64,000 nucleotides of DNA from Microbacterium murale (GTDB taxonomy: Bacteria; Actinomycetota; Actinomycetes; Actinomycetales; Microbacteriaceae): assembly GCF_014635185.1 (NCBI RefSeq), contig NZ_BMCM01000004.1:62001-126000 (forward strand). Direction: 5' to 3'. The notes below the pieces were generated by a model that was given only the letters and a program-made list of their open reading frames with translations, had not been told where the DNA came from and ran no database searches. Every line of letters starts with the position of its first letter. Position 1 is the stretch's first letter. Both the position numbers and the translations under genes were made by a program. Below are positions 36,017 to 44,456 of this stretch, piece after piece.

Positions 36017-38350
36017 TCACTCGCGCGCGAGCGCTGCCCGTGCCTCGAGCTCGAGGTCGAGGTACTGCTCTCCACTGACGTCGATGCCGACACCGAGGAG
36101 CTTGCCGCCCGTGAACGGGAACGGGTTCACATACTGGCCGCTCACCGCATCGGCACTGTCGTAGCCGACGCACAGCCCGTCACCGCACAGCGTGAACTTC
36201 CCGGTCTGCGTGCGCATCGGGCCGGAGGCGACGACCTGATCGTCGACGTAGAGCTTGCACGTCCCGGTCGACTCGCCGTGCTCCCCTGCACCTTCTCGGA
36301 TGAACTCCATACCGAGAGAGTGCGCGCCGGACGCAAGTACCTCCGAGGTGAATGTCTGCTCCGGCGGGATGCCGAGGAAGTTGTACACGTAGGTGAGTCT
36401 GCCTTCCTTGATGAACAGCGAGTGACCGCCGAACCGCGAGCCGTGAGCGAAGATGACGCCCTGAGCGCCGTCCTGGAGCACTACCTCGCCGATGATCTTG
36501 AACGATCTGCCGCGCACGCTCACCGCCACCGACTCAGGAACGGAGGTGGTTCCGGGATAGTAGATGTACCGGTCGCGCGTGGGCTCAGCCTGCGGACGCT
36601 CGATGGTCAACTGCTCGCGCGCGGAACGGTCATCGAGCGGGTACACGAAGTTCGCCCTCGCTTCGACGTCGAACGCTTCCTGCAGATCCCTGAGCTTCTC
36701 AGGATGCTCGGCGGCAAGGTTTCTCGACTCGGAGCGGTCGACATCCACGTGGTACAGCTCCCACTCATCTTCGTCGAACCGGCCGTGCCCAGTCAGCGGC
36801 GCGTGAACGGCAGCAGCCTTCCAGCCGTCCTTCCAGATACCGCGCGTACCCAGCATCGCGTAGTACTGCACCTTCTTCTCCGTCGGATCATCCGGCGCCG
36901 CGTCGAAGGAGTACTTCATCGACACACCGGGCAGGGGACGCTGCTTGACGCCGCGGTACACCTCGGGGAACTCGATGCCGATGACGTCCAGGATCGTCGA
37001 AACGATGTCGACGCTGTGGTGGTACTGGTGCCGAACCTCACCGGCCGCCTTGATGCCGGCCGGCCAGTGAATGATCATCGGGTCTCCTGAGCCACCGGCA
37101 TACTGCGCGTAGCGTTTGAACATCTTGAACGGCGCGGAGAACGCAGCCGCCCACCCGGTCGGATAGTGGTTGTACGTCGCTTCAGAGCCCAGCGTGCCCA
37201 TCTTGTCGAGGTTCTCCTGCAGATCGTCAGGAAACCCGTTGAAGAACTTGTTCTCGTTGACCGAGCCGTCCGGCGATCCCTCGCCAGACGCGCCGTTGTC
37301 AGCGCAGTAGAAGATGAGCGTGTTCTCGAGCTGACCTGATTCCTCGAGATAGTCGATCACCCGGCCGATCTGCGTGTCGGTGTATTCGCTGAAGCCGGCG
37401 AAGACTTCCGCCATCCTGCTGAACAGCCGTTTCTCGTCGTCCGAGAGTGAGTCCCAGGGCTTGACGTGATCGGCTGGGTTCGCCTGTTCTTCTGGCATCG
37501 GATTGAAATCGGTCAGGCTCGTGCCGGTGGGTAGGATGCCACGCTCGATCATTCGCTGAAGCACCCATGTGCGATATGCGTCGTACCCGTCGTCGAACAG
37601 GCCTTTGTACTTCGCGATGTATTCCTCGGGGGCCTGGTGGGGTGCGTGATCCGCACCGGGGTTGTACCAGGTGAACCAAGGCTTCGAAGGGTTGGAGGCG
37701 TTCTGGTCGCGGATCATCCGGATCGCCTGATCCGCGAGATCTTTGGAGAGATGGTAGCCCTCCTGCGGCGTATATGGCGGCTCGATGAAGCGGTTGTCCT
37801 CGACCAGATCGGGATACCACTGGCTGGTCTCGCCGCCGAGGAACCCGTAGAACCGGTCGAAGCCCATGGCCAGCGGCCACTGCGACTTGCTGCCACCCGA
37901 TGAGATGTCCTCCTCCGGAACGTTGTGGTTCTTGCCCACCCAGAACGTGGAGTAGCCGTTGTCCTGCAGCACCTGTCCGATCGTTGCGCACTCCTTCGGA
38001 ATGCGCCCGGAATAACCGGGGAAGCCGTTGGTGCCCTCCATGATCACGCCCATCCCATTGGCGTGATGGTTGCGGCCGGTCAAGAACGTCGATCGCGTCG
38101 ATGAGCAGATCGCCGTGGTGTGCCACTGCGTGTACGTCAGCCCGCCTTTCGCCAGGCGATCCAGCACCGGCATAGTCACCCGACCACCGTATGGCGACCA
38201 GGTTGCCAGGCCCGTGTCGTCGTACAGGATCACGAGGACGTTCGGCGCACCCTCCGGCGCTTTCCGGAGCTCATACGGGCTCCAGTCCGGAGTCGAGTCT
38301 CGGATATCGATCTTGATCTCTCCGCCGAACTCGACATTGGATTCCGACAT
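36017..38350 (-). CDS. Large arylsulfatase-type sulfatase with non-consensus CSSTR active-site motif
   Basis: A 777-residue sulfatase of the long cytoplasmic type, with no signal peptide. The metal-binding Asp pair is at 44-45 (LYDDTG). The formylglycine site is C82-S-S-T-R86 followed by STFLTGRNHH; the consensus is C-x-P-x-R, so the Pro is a Ser here. The catalytic domain runs to about residue 560; the C-terminus (about 600-770) looks like a jelly-roll/LamG-like domain (VFVIFAHG-type strands, KLYVDDQVV). It should hydrolyse sulfate esters if Cys82 is converted by the FGE gene nearby. ATG 38350 has GAGGAG upstream; a GTG at 38398 is an alternative. Confidence 0.88.
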   Translation of the reverse strand: MSESNVEFGGEIKIDIRDSTPDWSPYELRKAPEGAPNVLVILYDDTGLATWSPYGGRVTMPVLDRLAKGGLTYTQWHTTAICSSTRSTFLTGRNHHANGMGVIMEGTNGFPGYSGRIPKECATIGQVLQDNGYSTFWVGKNHNVPEEDISSGGSKSQWPLAMGFDRFYGFLGGETSQWYPDLVEDNRFIEPPYTPQEGYHLSKDLADQAIRMIRDQNASNPSKPWFTWYNPGADHAPHQAPEEYIAKYKGLFDDGYDAYRTWVLQRMIERGILPTGTSLTDFNPMPEEQANPADHVKPWDSLSDDEKRLFSRMAEVFAGFSEYTDTQIGRVIDYLEESGQLENTLIFYCADNGASGEGSPDGSVNENKFFNGFPDDLQENLDKMGTLGSEATYNHYPTGWAAAFSAPFKMFKRYAQYAGGSGDPMIIHWPAGIKAAGEVRHQYHHSVDIVSTILDVIGIEFPEVYRGVKQRPLPGVSMKYSFDAAPDDPTEKKVQYYAMLGTRGIWKDGWKAAAVHAPLTGHGRFDEDEWELYHVDVDRSESRNLAAEHPEKLRDLQEAFDVEARANFVYPLDDRSAREQLTIERPQAEPTRDRYIYYPGTTSVPESVAVSVRGRSFKIIGEVVLQDGAQGVIFAHGSRFGGHSLFIKEGRLTYVYNFLGIPPEQTFTSEVLASGAHSLGMEFIREGAGEHGESTGTCKLYVDDQVVASGPMRTQTGKFTLCGDGLCVGYDSADAVSGQYVNPFPFTGGKLLGVGIDVSGEQYLDLELEARAALARE

Positions 38351-38476
38351 TTTTCGCTCCTCTGCTCGCGGGTGTGCCTCAGACATCTTGCGCGTCACGT
38401 TATTCCCGCCCCCTGCGGATTCTGCGGCGGTTCACCCTCGGCGGGTGAGCGATGGCCAATTGTGAAGCCTGGCCGT

Positions 38477-38482
38477 TAGCGT
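38477..38482 (+). promoter_or_regulatory. Leaderless -10 element for SulP copy 3
   Basis: TAGCGT followed by 7 nt and the ATG at 38490. The element overlaps an in-frame GTG at 38481, arguing against that upstream start. Confidence 0.45.
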
Positions 38483-38489
38483 GAGACAG

Positions 38490-40160
38490 ATGCGGATAGC
38501 TCTCCGGCGCTGGTTCTCACGCAAGACGCTCGGCAAGGATCTCGCCGCCGGTGCCGTTCTTGGGGTGGAGAGCGTGCCCGATGGACTCGCCGCAGGGCTC
38601 CTCGCCGGAGTGAATCCGCTCGCCGGTCTGTATGCCTATCTGTTCGGCATGGTCGGGGCCGCGTTCTTCACCTCGAGCTCGTTCATGGCCGTGCAGGCGA
38701 CAGGCGCCATGGCGCTGGTCGTGGCAGACGCAGATCTGGAGAGCAGAGTAGACCCGGAGCGGGCCCTGTACACACTGGCGATGCTGTCGGGGGTGGCTAT
38801 GGTTGTTGCGGGGTTGCTCCGCGCCGGCCGACTGGTGAGATTCGTGCCGACCGCCGTGATGACAGGATTCGTCACGGCCGTCGGAGTGAACATCGTGCTC
38901 GGCCAGCTGTCGAACTTCACGGGCTATCAAGCGCAGGGCGCCAATCGCATCGTGCGGACCATCGATACCCTGTTGCACATCCTGCAGTGGAGTGTGCCCG
39001 CGGTCATGGTCGGCTCAATATGCGTCCTGATCATCGTTTGTCTGCAGCCGACACGGTTCCGCAGCCTCGGTCTCGTCGCCGCCGTCATCGTGGCGTCGGC
39101 CTGCGGCATGTTGCTGGCGCTCTGGATGGGCGCGCCGGTCGCCTTCCTGCGCGATGTCGTGGATGTTCCCCGAGGGCTGCCTGCACCCGTTTTGCCTCAG
39201 GTCGACGACGTGCTCTACCTGATCGTGCCGGCTTGCTCGCTGGCCTTCGTGGGGATCGTCCAGGGAGCTGGAGTTTCCGCCAGCATCCCGACCGCGGCCG
39301 GGCGCCCGCGTGCTGACCCGTCCCGCGACGTCATCGGTCAGGGCTTCGGAAACGTCGTCTCTGGGCTCTTCAGGGGCATGCCGGTGGGCGGATCAATGTC
39401 CGCTTCCGCGCTTCTCGTCGCCGCCGGCGCCAAGACACGGCTCGCCCTGTTCGTCGCCGCCGCAGTGATGGGACTGGTCGTACTGGTCGCATCGGATCTG
39501 GTCGCGTACGTGGCGATGCCGGCGCTCGCTGGGCTTCTCATCGTCATCGGGATCAGCGCGATAAAGCCAGGCCGTGTCTACTCCGTGATCAAGACCGGCC
39601 CATTACAGACCGCAGTGATGGCGGTCACCTTCGCTCTGACGCTGTTGATCCCCCTGCAGTTCGCCGTGCTCGCCGGTGTCGGCCTCGGCATCATTCTCTT
39701 CGTCGCACAGGCGTCCAACCGGGTGCGTGTTCGCGAGGTGCGGATCTCCGATGACGGACGGATGCGTGAGACCGATCCGCGACCGGTCATCCCGCCCTCC
39801 GAGGTCGTCATCCTGCAGCCGTACGGCAGCATGTTCTTCGCCAGCGCGCCGACTGTCGAACGCCAATTGCCCTCCGTCAGCCAGGGATCTCGGCACTCCG
39901 TGGTCATCATCCGGCTGCGCGGCACCGATCAGATCGGGCTCGCGCATCTGGATGTGCTGGAGCGATACGCACGCCTGCTCGCTGATGCGGACTCCGTGCT
40001 CAAGCTGGTGGTCAGCGAGGAACGGCTTCTGCAGCAGATCAGGGTCGTCGGACTGACCGAGATCGGTCCGGAGGACGTCTATCGGGGTGACGAGTGGATC
40101 GGCAGGACGACGCGGCGTGCGTATGACGATGCGCGGCGGTGGGTCGACGAGCAGAGCTGA
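38490..40160 (+). CDS. SulP-family anion transporter, copy 3
   Basis: A 556-residue SulP transporter. The membrane core starts at [51 protein letters not shown] lies in the anion-site region; the tail from about residue 430 is STAS-like (VVILQPYGSMFFASAPTVERQL). The N-terminal SVPDGLA differs from the VPQAMAY of copy 2, suggesting another substrate class. It is divergent from the sulfatase gene, with about 140 bp between starts, which may link it to sulfate release. The start is set by the -10 spacing. Confidence 0.88.
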   Translation: MRIALRRWFSRKTLGKDLAAGAVLGVESVPDGLAAGLLAGVNPLAGLYAYLFGMVGAAFFTSSSFMAVQATGAMALVVADADLESRVDPERALYTLAMLSGVAMVVAGLLRAGRLVRFVPTAVMTGFVTAVGVNIVLGQLSNFTGYQAQGANRIVRTIDTLLHILQWSVPAVMVGSICVLIIVCLQPTRFRSLGLVAAVIVASACGMLLALWMGAPVAFLRDVVDVPRGLPAPVLPQVDDVLYLIVPACSLAFVGIVQGAGVSASIPTAAGRPRADPSRDVIGQGFGNVVSGLFRGMPVGGSMSASALLVAAGAKTRLALFVAAAVMGLVVLVASDLVAYVAMPALAGLLIVIGISAIKPGRVYSVIKTGPLQTAVMAVTFALTLLIPLQFAVLAGVGLGIILFVAQASNRVRVREVRISDDGRMRETDPRPVIPPSEVVILQPYGSMFFASAPTVERQLPSVSQGSRHSVVIIRLRGTDQIGLAHLDVLERYARLLADADSVLKLVVSEERLLQQIRVVGLTEIGPEDVYRGDEWIGRTTRRAYDDARRWVDEQS

Positions 40161-40164
40161 ACCT

Positions 40165-40191
40165 TCTCACACGTCTTCCGGCGGTGTGAGA
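40165..40191. terminator. Possible bidirectional terminator between SulP copy 3 and MscS
   Basis: TCTCACAC pairs with GTGTGAGA around an 11-nt loop; pairing extends two bases further with one bulge. It overlaps the last codons of the convergent MscS gene. Confidence 0.4.
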
Positions 40192-40997
40192 GGCGACGGT
40201 GTCTGCTCGCTGGTGACGATACCCACCCAGGAGTTCTCGTCGATGACGACTCCGAGCGCTCGCACCACGGCATCTGTGACCGCGACGCCGTGCAGGGGGT
40301 GGTGCCAGAACTGCAGTCGGGCACTCACCCGGCGGGGCGAAACCGTCGTCACCAGGGCTCGAGGATGCTCTCGTTGGTGCACACCGTCGGCAGAGCCCAC
40401 TGCATCGAGCAGTCGCTCCAGAATCGCGTCGACGGCGACGACGGAGCGACGCACGCGCACGTGGACCTCGCTGCGTCGCGCACCGTGTGTGGAGTTGTTG
40501 ATGATCGATTCGCGAAGTATCGACCCGTTCGGGACGTGCACGACCCGACCATCCGTCGTCGTCAGCACCACCGCACGCCCGTTGAGCTCGATCACCGTTC
40601 CGGTGACCTCTCCGTCCGGCCCCTCGACCTGGATCTCGTCACCCACCACGATCGGCTTCCGCGTCTGCAGCAGGACGCCGGCGGCGAAATTATCGGCGAT
40701 GCCCCGCAGGACGAGTACCAGCACCACCGCAACGACGACGACCATCGCGATCAGCGGCTGGATATTGGCGCCGAGGAACGCGAGCGCGACACCCACGCCC
40801 AGCAGCACGATCGTGTACTGCGTGATACGACCGGCGAGATTGGTCATCGGATCGGTTATGCCAGGCGTGCGGTGCCCGATCGCCCGCACTCCCCGCTTGG
40901 CGAACCGGGAAAGCACCCAGCCGACGATCAAGGACGCAACCGCGAGCCCGATGTCCAACCAGGTGAGGTTATCCGGAATCCAGGCGCGCAGGTCCAT
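40167..40997 (-). CDS. MscS-type mechanosensitive channel
   Basis: A 276-residue small MscS-family protein with three membrane helices (about 13-32, 60-78, 82-100). The third leads into the pore and beta domain: RGIADNFAAGVLLQTRKPIVVGDEIQV, then VVLTTTDGRVVHVPNG, both family hallmarks. It opens on membrane tension to release osmolytes. It is divergent from the large LuxR-type regulator with about 117 bp between starts. The ATG at 40997 follows a -10 by 7 nt. Confidence 0.9.
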   Translation of the reverse strand: MDLRAWIPDNLTWLDIGLAVASLIVGWVLSRFAKRGVRAIGHRTPGITDPMTNLAGRITQYTIVLLGVGVALAFLGANIQPLIAMVVVVAVVLVLVLRGIADNFAAGVLLQTRKPIVVGDEIQVEGPDGEVTGTVIELNGRAVVLTTTDGRVVHVPNGSILRESIINNSTHGARRSEVHVRVRRSVVAVDAILERLLDAVGSADGVHQREHPRALVTTVSPRRVSARLQFWHHPLHGVAVTDAVVRALGVVIDENSWVGIVTSEQTPSPLTPPEDV

Positions 40998-41004
40998 GTC
41001 GCCG

Positions 41005-41010
41005 AGGGTA
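41005..41010 (-). promoter_or_regulatory. Leaderless -10 element for MscS
   Basis: TACCCT on the minus strand followed by 7 nt and the ATG at 40997. Confidence 0.5.
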
Positions 41011-41102
41011 GCGTCCGACGGTGTCGCGGAGCGCGTGTTACCGCCCGTGTCGGGCGAACACGCCGTTGGCCAGAGGCCGTATCCATTCCACCGAAGCGAC
41101 GC

Positions 41103-41108
41103 TACGGT
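41103..41108 (+). promoter_or_regulatory. Leaderless -10 element for the LuxR/MalT-type regulator
   Basis: TACGGT followed by 6 nt and the ATG at 41115. Confidence 0.5.
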
Positions 41109-41114
41109 GTTGGT

Positions 41115-43682
41115 ATGTCGCTGCCCCGCTCGTCATCGCGCGCAGCCAGATGGGCGCGTTTCCAGCCGCCGCAGCGCCCTGACGGACACGTCGATCGACC
41201 GAGGGTGCAAGGCCTGATCGACTCCACGGTGACCCGTGAGCGAGTGACTGTGGTGACGGCGCCGAGCGGGTACGGGAAGACATCGGCGGTGAGCGCCTGG
41301 GCGGCAGTGCACCGCGATCAAGTCGCATGGCTGACTCTCAGCGCGTTCGATGCTGATCCACATCGGCTCGACACGGGGATCGTTCAGGCACTCCAGTCGC
41401 TGGCGCGTTCCGGTAACACCGACTTCGCCGAGATCCTGGCCGTCGATGCCGTATCGGATGACCCCGGCGACACCCTGGAGACGCTCTCTGATGCTCTGGA
41501 CGGCGCCCAGCGCCCCGTGTATCTGGTCATCGACGATGCACACAGAGCGAGAGAGGCTCTCGCGGAAGGCTTGCTCGGCGCCCTGATCGATACGGGCCCG
41601 GATCCGCTGCGCATCGTCGTTGTCGGCACCAGCTACGTCGAACTCGCGCTGGCGCGGTGGGCGCTCACGCACCGACGCTCCTCGATCCATGCGGATGAGT
41701 TGGCGTTCGATATGAATGAGATCGTCGGGATGCTCGCCGGGGTGCAGACGGACCTCACTCCGGAGAGGATATTCGAGGAGACCCGCGGCTGGCCCATCGC
41801 CATCCAGGTCGTCCAGTTGACCGGAGTGTCGCCGTTGTCTCGCGACGGCCACGACGATGAGCTCATGCGCGACTATATCCGGGAGCATGTCCTCGGCGGG
41901 CTGCCGCCAGAGCTCGCCCGCTTCGTCCTGCACACCTGCATCTGCCGGGACCTCACGGTCGAGATCGCGGCCGCGCTCTCCGACGCCGACGATGTCGAAA
42001 GGCTGTTGCATGAGTGCGTGGCGATGGGACTGTTCCTCGACAGGTTCGACACAGATGAGGGCGCTGTCTATCGCTGGCACGCCAAGTTCGCTCGCCACTG
42101 CAACGAGATCCTCGAGCTTTCCCAGCCAGAGAAGCGCGAGCAGCTGCATCGCGCCGCAGCACGGTTCTTCGAGCCCACAGACCCGCTCACGGCGGTATAC
42201 CACTGGATCGATGCCGCGGATTTCGATGCGGCGCTTTCCACGATTCACAAGCACTGGGTGGGGATCGTCGTGGGTACGGAGTCGGCGATGCTCGAGCGAG
42301 TCTGCCTGTCGCTTCCGGAGCCGTACGCGCAGGATCCTACGGTGCTTCTCGTGCGCGCCTGCGCACAGGACATCGCCGGTGCGCAAGACGTCGCGAGGCT
42401 CCTGCTGGCCAGCGCGCAATCACGGGCGGCCGAAGGCGACGAGGATCCCTCGTTCGAACTGAGTCTGCCGCGCGCGCAGCTGTTCCTCCTCGATGACCGA
42501 GCCGAGGCCGCGAGGGCGTGCGCGGTCGTCCAGGCGCAATTGCAGAGCGCCGACAAAGGGAGTATCCAGGATCACGCCGCGTTGCTCTATCTACTCGGCT
42601 GGACCGAGATGCGACACCGCAACAATCCTGAGCGCACCGCGCAGTTGCTCTCTGCAGCAGCCCAGGAGGCGGACGCCGTCGGAGACGACGTCCTGCAGCG
42701 CCGCGCGCTCAGCCACCTCGCGTTCGTCCTGGCCTGGACGGGAGACCTGAAGCAGGCCGAGGACGTTCTCGCGGATCTCGGCGAGCGCGTCGATGACGAC
42801 GGTCCCTGGCATTCCTACGCCGGCGGTGGTGCGTCGACGGCGGCCGGCTTGATCGCATACTTCTCCGATGATCTTCCCCGCGCATCCCAAGCGCTCTCGC
42901 AGGTCCTCAAGGGCGGGAGCGGGAAGCGCACCTTCGCGGGTGTAGCCCGGATGATTCTCGCGTGGACGGCCGCGGCCTCGAAGGACCCGCAGTTGCGCCG
43001 TCGCGCGGGGATCGAACTGCACGCTCTTCCGACTCAGGAGGCGCAGGGCGTGTCCTGGAACGCATTCCGTCATGCGTCATTGGCCGCGCTCGCGGAGTCG
43101 GCAGGACAACGCGATCGCGCCCTGTCGATCGCCGCTCGGTACGCCGAGACGGACGACCTGCCGTTGCTGAGCGTCGTCCTCGCTGGAATCGTCCGGCGCT
43201 CCGGCGACCCTCTGACAGCGCTGCAGATGCTGCGCCGCCTCGTTCGATATCAGACGATCTCATACATCCAAGTCGCGACGCTGATCACCGGCGCGATGGT
43301 ACAGCGCCGCCGCGACAATCTCGAGCTCACCCACAGCCTGTGCGAGCAGGCGTTGGAGATCGCGGAGCGGCAGAATGTGCGTCGCCCGCTCTGCGATGGC
43401 GACCTGGAGATGCGGCAACTGCTCACAGAGCACCTCGCATGGGGCACACGTTATGAGGACTTCGTGGCCGTATGTCTGCGTCCGCACGAGTCGAACTCGC
43501 CACTCGAGATGCTCTCCGAACGTGAGAAGGCCGTCTTCGACCAGTTACGAACGACAAGGACCATGGCCGAGATCGCTCAGGCTCTGGCAGTGTCCATCAA
43601 CACGGTCAAGACGCATCAGCGTGCTATCTATCGCAAACTCGGCGTCGCGTCGCGCCGTGAGGCGCTGCGCCTGCTCAGCTGA
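41115..43682 (+). CDS. MalT-like ATP-dependent LuxR-family transcriptional regulator
   Basis: An 855-residue STAND-type regulator. Walker A is VVTAPSGYGKTSAVS (about 47-60), Walker B VYLVIDDAHRA near 140, then a helical TPR-like region (about 330-780) and a C-terminal LuxR helix-turn-helix (about 795-850; LSEREKAVFDQL, IAQALAVSINTVKTH). Members bind an inducer and ATP and activate transcription. No inducer is evident. It stands alone on the plus strand between the divergent MscS gene and the convergent SHOCT/DUF6325 cluster and is the only transcription regulator in the island, so it may control it. That is inference from position. Confidence 0.88.
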   Translation: MSLPRSSSRAARWARFQPPQRPDGHVDRPRVQGLIDSTVTRERVTVVTAPSGYGKTSAVSAWAAVHRDQVAWLTLSAFDADPHRLDTGIVQALQSLARSGNTDFAEILAVDAVSDDPGDTLETLSDALDGAQRPVYLVIDDAHRAREALAEGLLGALIDTGPDPLRIVVVGTSYVELALARWALTHRRSSIHADELAFDMNEIVGMLAGVQTDLTPERIFEETRGWPIAIQVVQLTGVSPLSRDGHDDELMRDYIREHVLGGLPPELARFVLHTCICRDLTVEIAAALSDADDVERLLHECVAMGLFLDRFDTDEGAVYRWHAKFARHCNEILELSQPEKREQLHRAAARFFEPTDPLTAVYHWIDAADFDAALSTIHKHWVGIVVGTESAMLERVCLSLPEPYAQDPTVLLVRACAQDIAGAQDVARLLLASAQSRAAEGDEDPSFELSLPRAQLFLLDDRAEAARACAVVQAQLQSADKGSIQDHAALLYLLGWTEMRHRNNPERTAQLLSAAAQEADAVGDDVLQRRALSHLAFVLAWTGDLKQAEDVLADLGERVDDDGPWHSYAGGGASTAAGLIAYFSDDLPRASQALSQVLKGGSGKRTFAGVARMILAWTAAASKDPQLRRRAGIELHALPTQEAQGVSWNAFRHASLAALAESAGQRDRALSIAARYAETDDLPLLSVVLAGIVRRSGDPLTALQMLRRLVRYQTISYIQVATLITGAMVQRRRDNLELTHSLCEQALEIAERQNVRRPLCDGDLEMRQLLTEHLAWGTRYEDFVAVCLRPHESNSPLEMLSEREKAVFDQLRTTRTMAEIAQALAVSINTVKTHQRAIYRKLGVASRREALRLLS

Positions 43683-43683
43683 A

Positions 43684-43983
43684 TCAGGCGGTATTCCCCT
43701 TTCCGATGACGCGCATCTTGGCCGCGGCGAACTCGCTGTCGCTGAGTTCACCGGAGCTGTGCAGGATCGCGAGTCGCTCGAGTTCCGTGGGCACATTCGG
43801 CACGCGAGCCGAGCTGAAACGCGAGACGGCGGCCTCTGCCCTTGCTACCGCGCGGACTGCCTCATAGAGCAGCTGTCCGCTGTTGCCTGGCGGATCCGAG
43901 CTACTGGCGGAGATGGTCCTCGTCCGCTCGGCAAGCCAGATCAGCCCAGGGCGCCCTGCCCTGTTCAGTGTGAGTGCGGGCAC
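43684..43983 (-). CDS. SHOCT-domain protein with GRPGL N-terminus, copy 2
   Basis: A 99-residue protein. Near the N-terminus RAGRPGLIWLAERTRT matches MGRPGLVGLAARTAV of copy 1, and residues about 66-95 are a SHOCT helix pair (LERLAILHSSGELSDSEFAAAKMRVIG in parts). The GTG start at 43983 has GGGAG upstream and lies 28 bp after the DUF6325 gene stop, so the DUF6325-SHOCT order of the first copy is kept. It lacks the Gln-rich middle of copy 1. It is convergent with the LuxR-type regulator. Confidence 0.72.
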   Translation of the reverse strand: MPALTLNRAGRPGLIWLAERTRTISASSSDPPGNSGQLLYEAVRAVARAEAAVSRFSSARVPNVPTELERLAILHSSGELSDSEFAAAKMRVIGKGNTA

Positions 43984-44011
43984 GTTGGCTCCCGTCGTGT
44001 CATGGCCATGG

Positions 44012-44434
44012 TCATATCTCGGCGGAGAGCTCGAGGATCGCGTTCGCGACCATGGCCGGGATCCGCTCGGCGCCGATCACGACGGCCCCCGATTCCGCGA
44101 GCTGCTGGTCCAGCGTGCGCGACCAGACTGGTTCGAACGCGATGACGGCGGCCGAGGTACCCAACGGCATCCTCTCGGCGAGGGCGCTGAGGTCCTCATA
44201 CCCGGCGAGGCCGCGCGCACTGAGTTCGAGTCCGGCTAGTGCGAACTCGACGCGATCGACTTCACTGACGGTCACCTGATCGTCCGCTGACTTCTCGAGG
44301 ACGACGAAGTCGAGGAGTCGTACAGCGCCCGTGTCCACCTGCGCCGCCAGCGACGCCAGGAGCCCGGGCGATGGCCGCCCGGTCTCCTGCGCGACGATGG
44401 TCAGCTCCACCGGGCCGAGCGTGAAGGGCTTCAT
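44012..44434 (-). CDS. DUF6325-type protein, copy 2
   Basis: A 140-residue soluble protein, MKPFTLGPVELTIVAQETGRPSP at the start, with TGAVRLLDFVVLEKS, GTSAAVIAFEPVWSRTL and ERIPAMVANAILEL, lining up along its whole length with the protein at 29290-29724. Divergence is high, so the duplication is old. The function is unknown. It is the middle gene of a three-gene minus-strand set, all without enzyme motifs. Confidence 0.78.
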   Translation of the reverse strand: MKPFTLGPVELTIVAQETGRPSPGLLASLAAQVDTGAVRLLDFVVLEKSADDQVTVSEVDRVEFALAGLELSARGLAGYEDLSALAERMPLGTSAAVIAFEPVWSRTLDQQLAESGAVVIGAERIPAMVANAILELSAEI

Positions 44435-44456
44435 CTCGTCCCATCGCTTTCAGCGG

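Noticed and set aside
38351-38398. Upstream GTG start (38398) for the sulfatase
   Set aside because: A clear GAGGAG site lies before ATG 38350, and the extra 16 residues have no support; kept only as an alternative.
27585-40160. Calling the three SulP proteins sulfate transporters because of the sulfatase
   Set aside because: SulP specificity cannot be read from these motifs; proximity alone is not enough.
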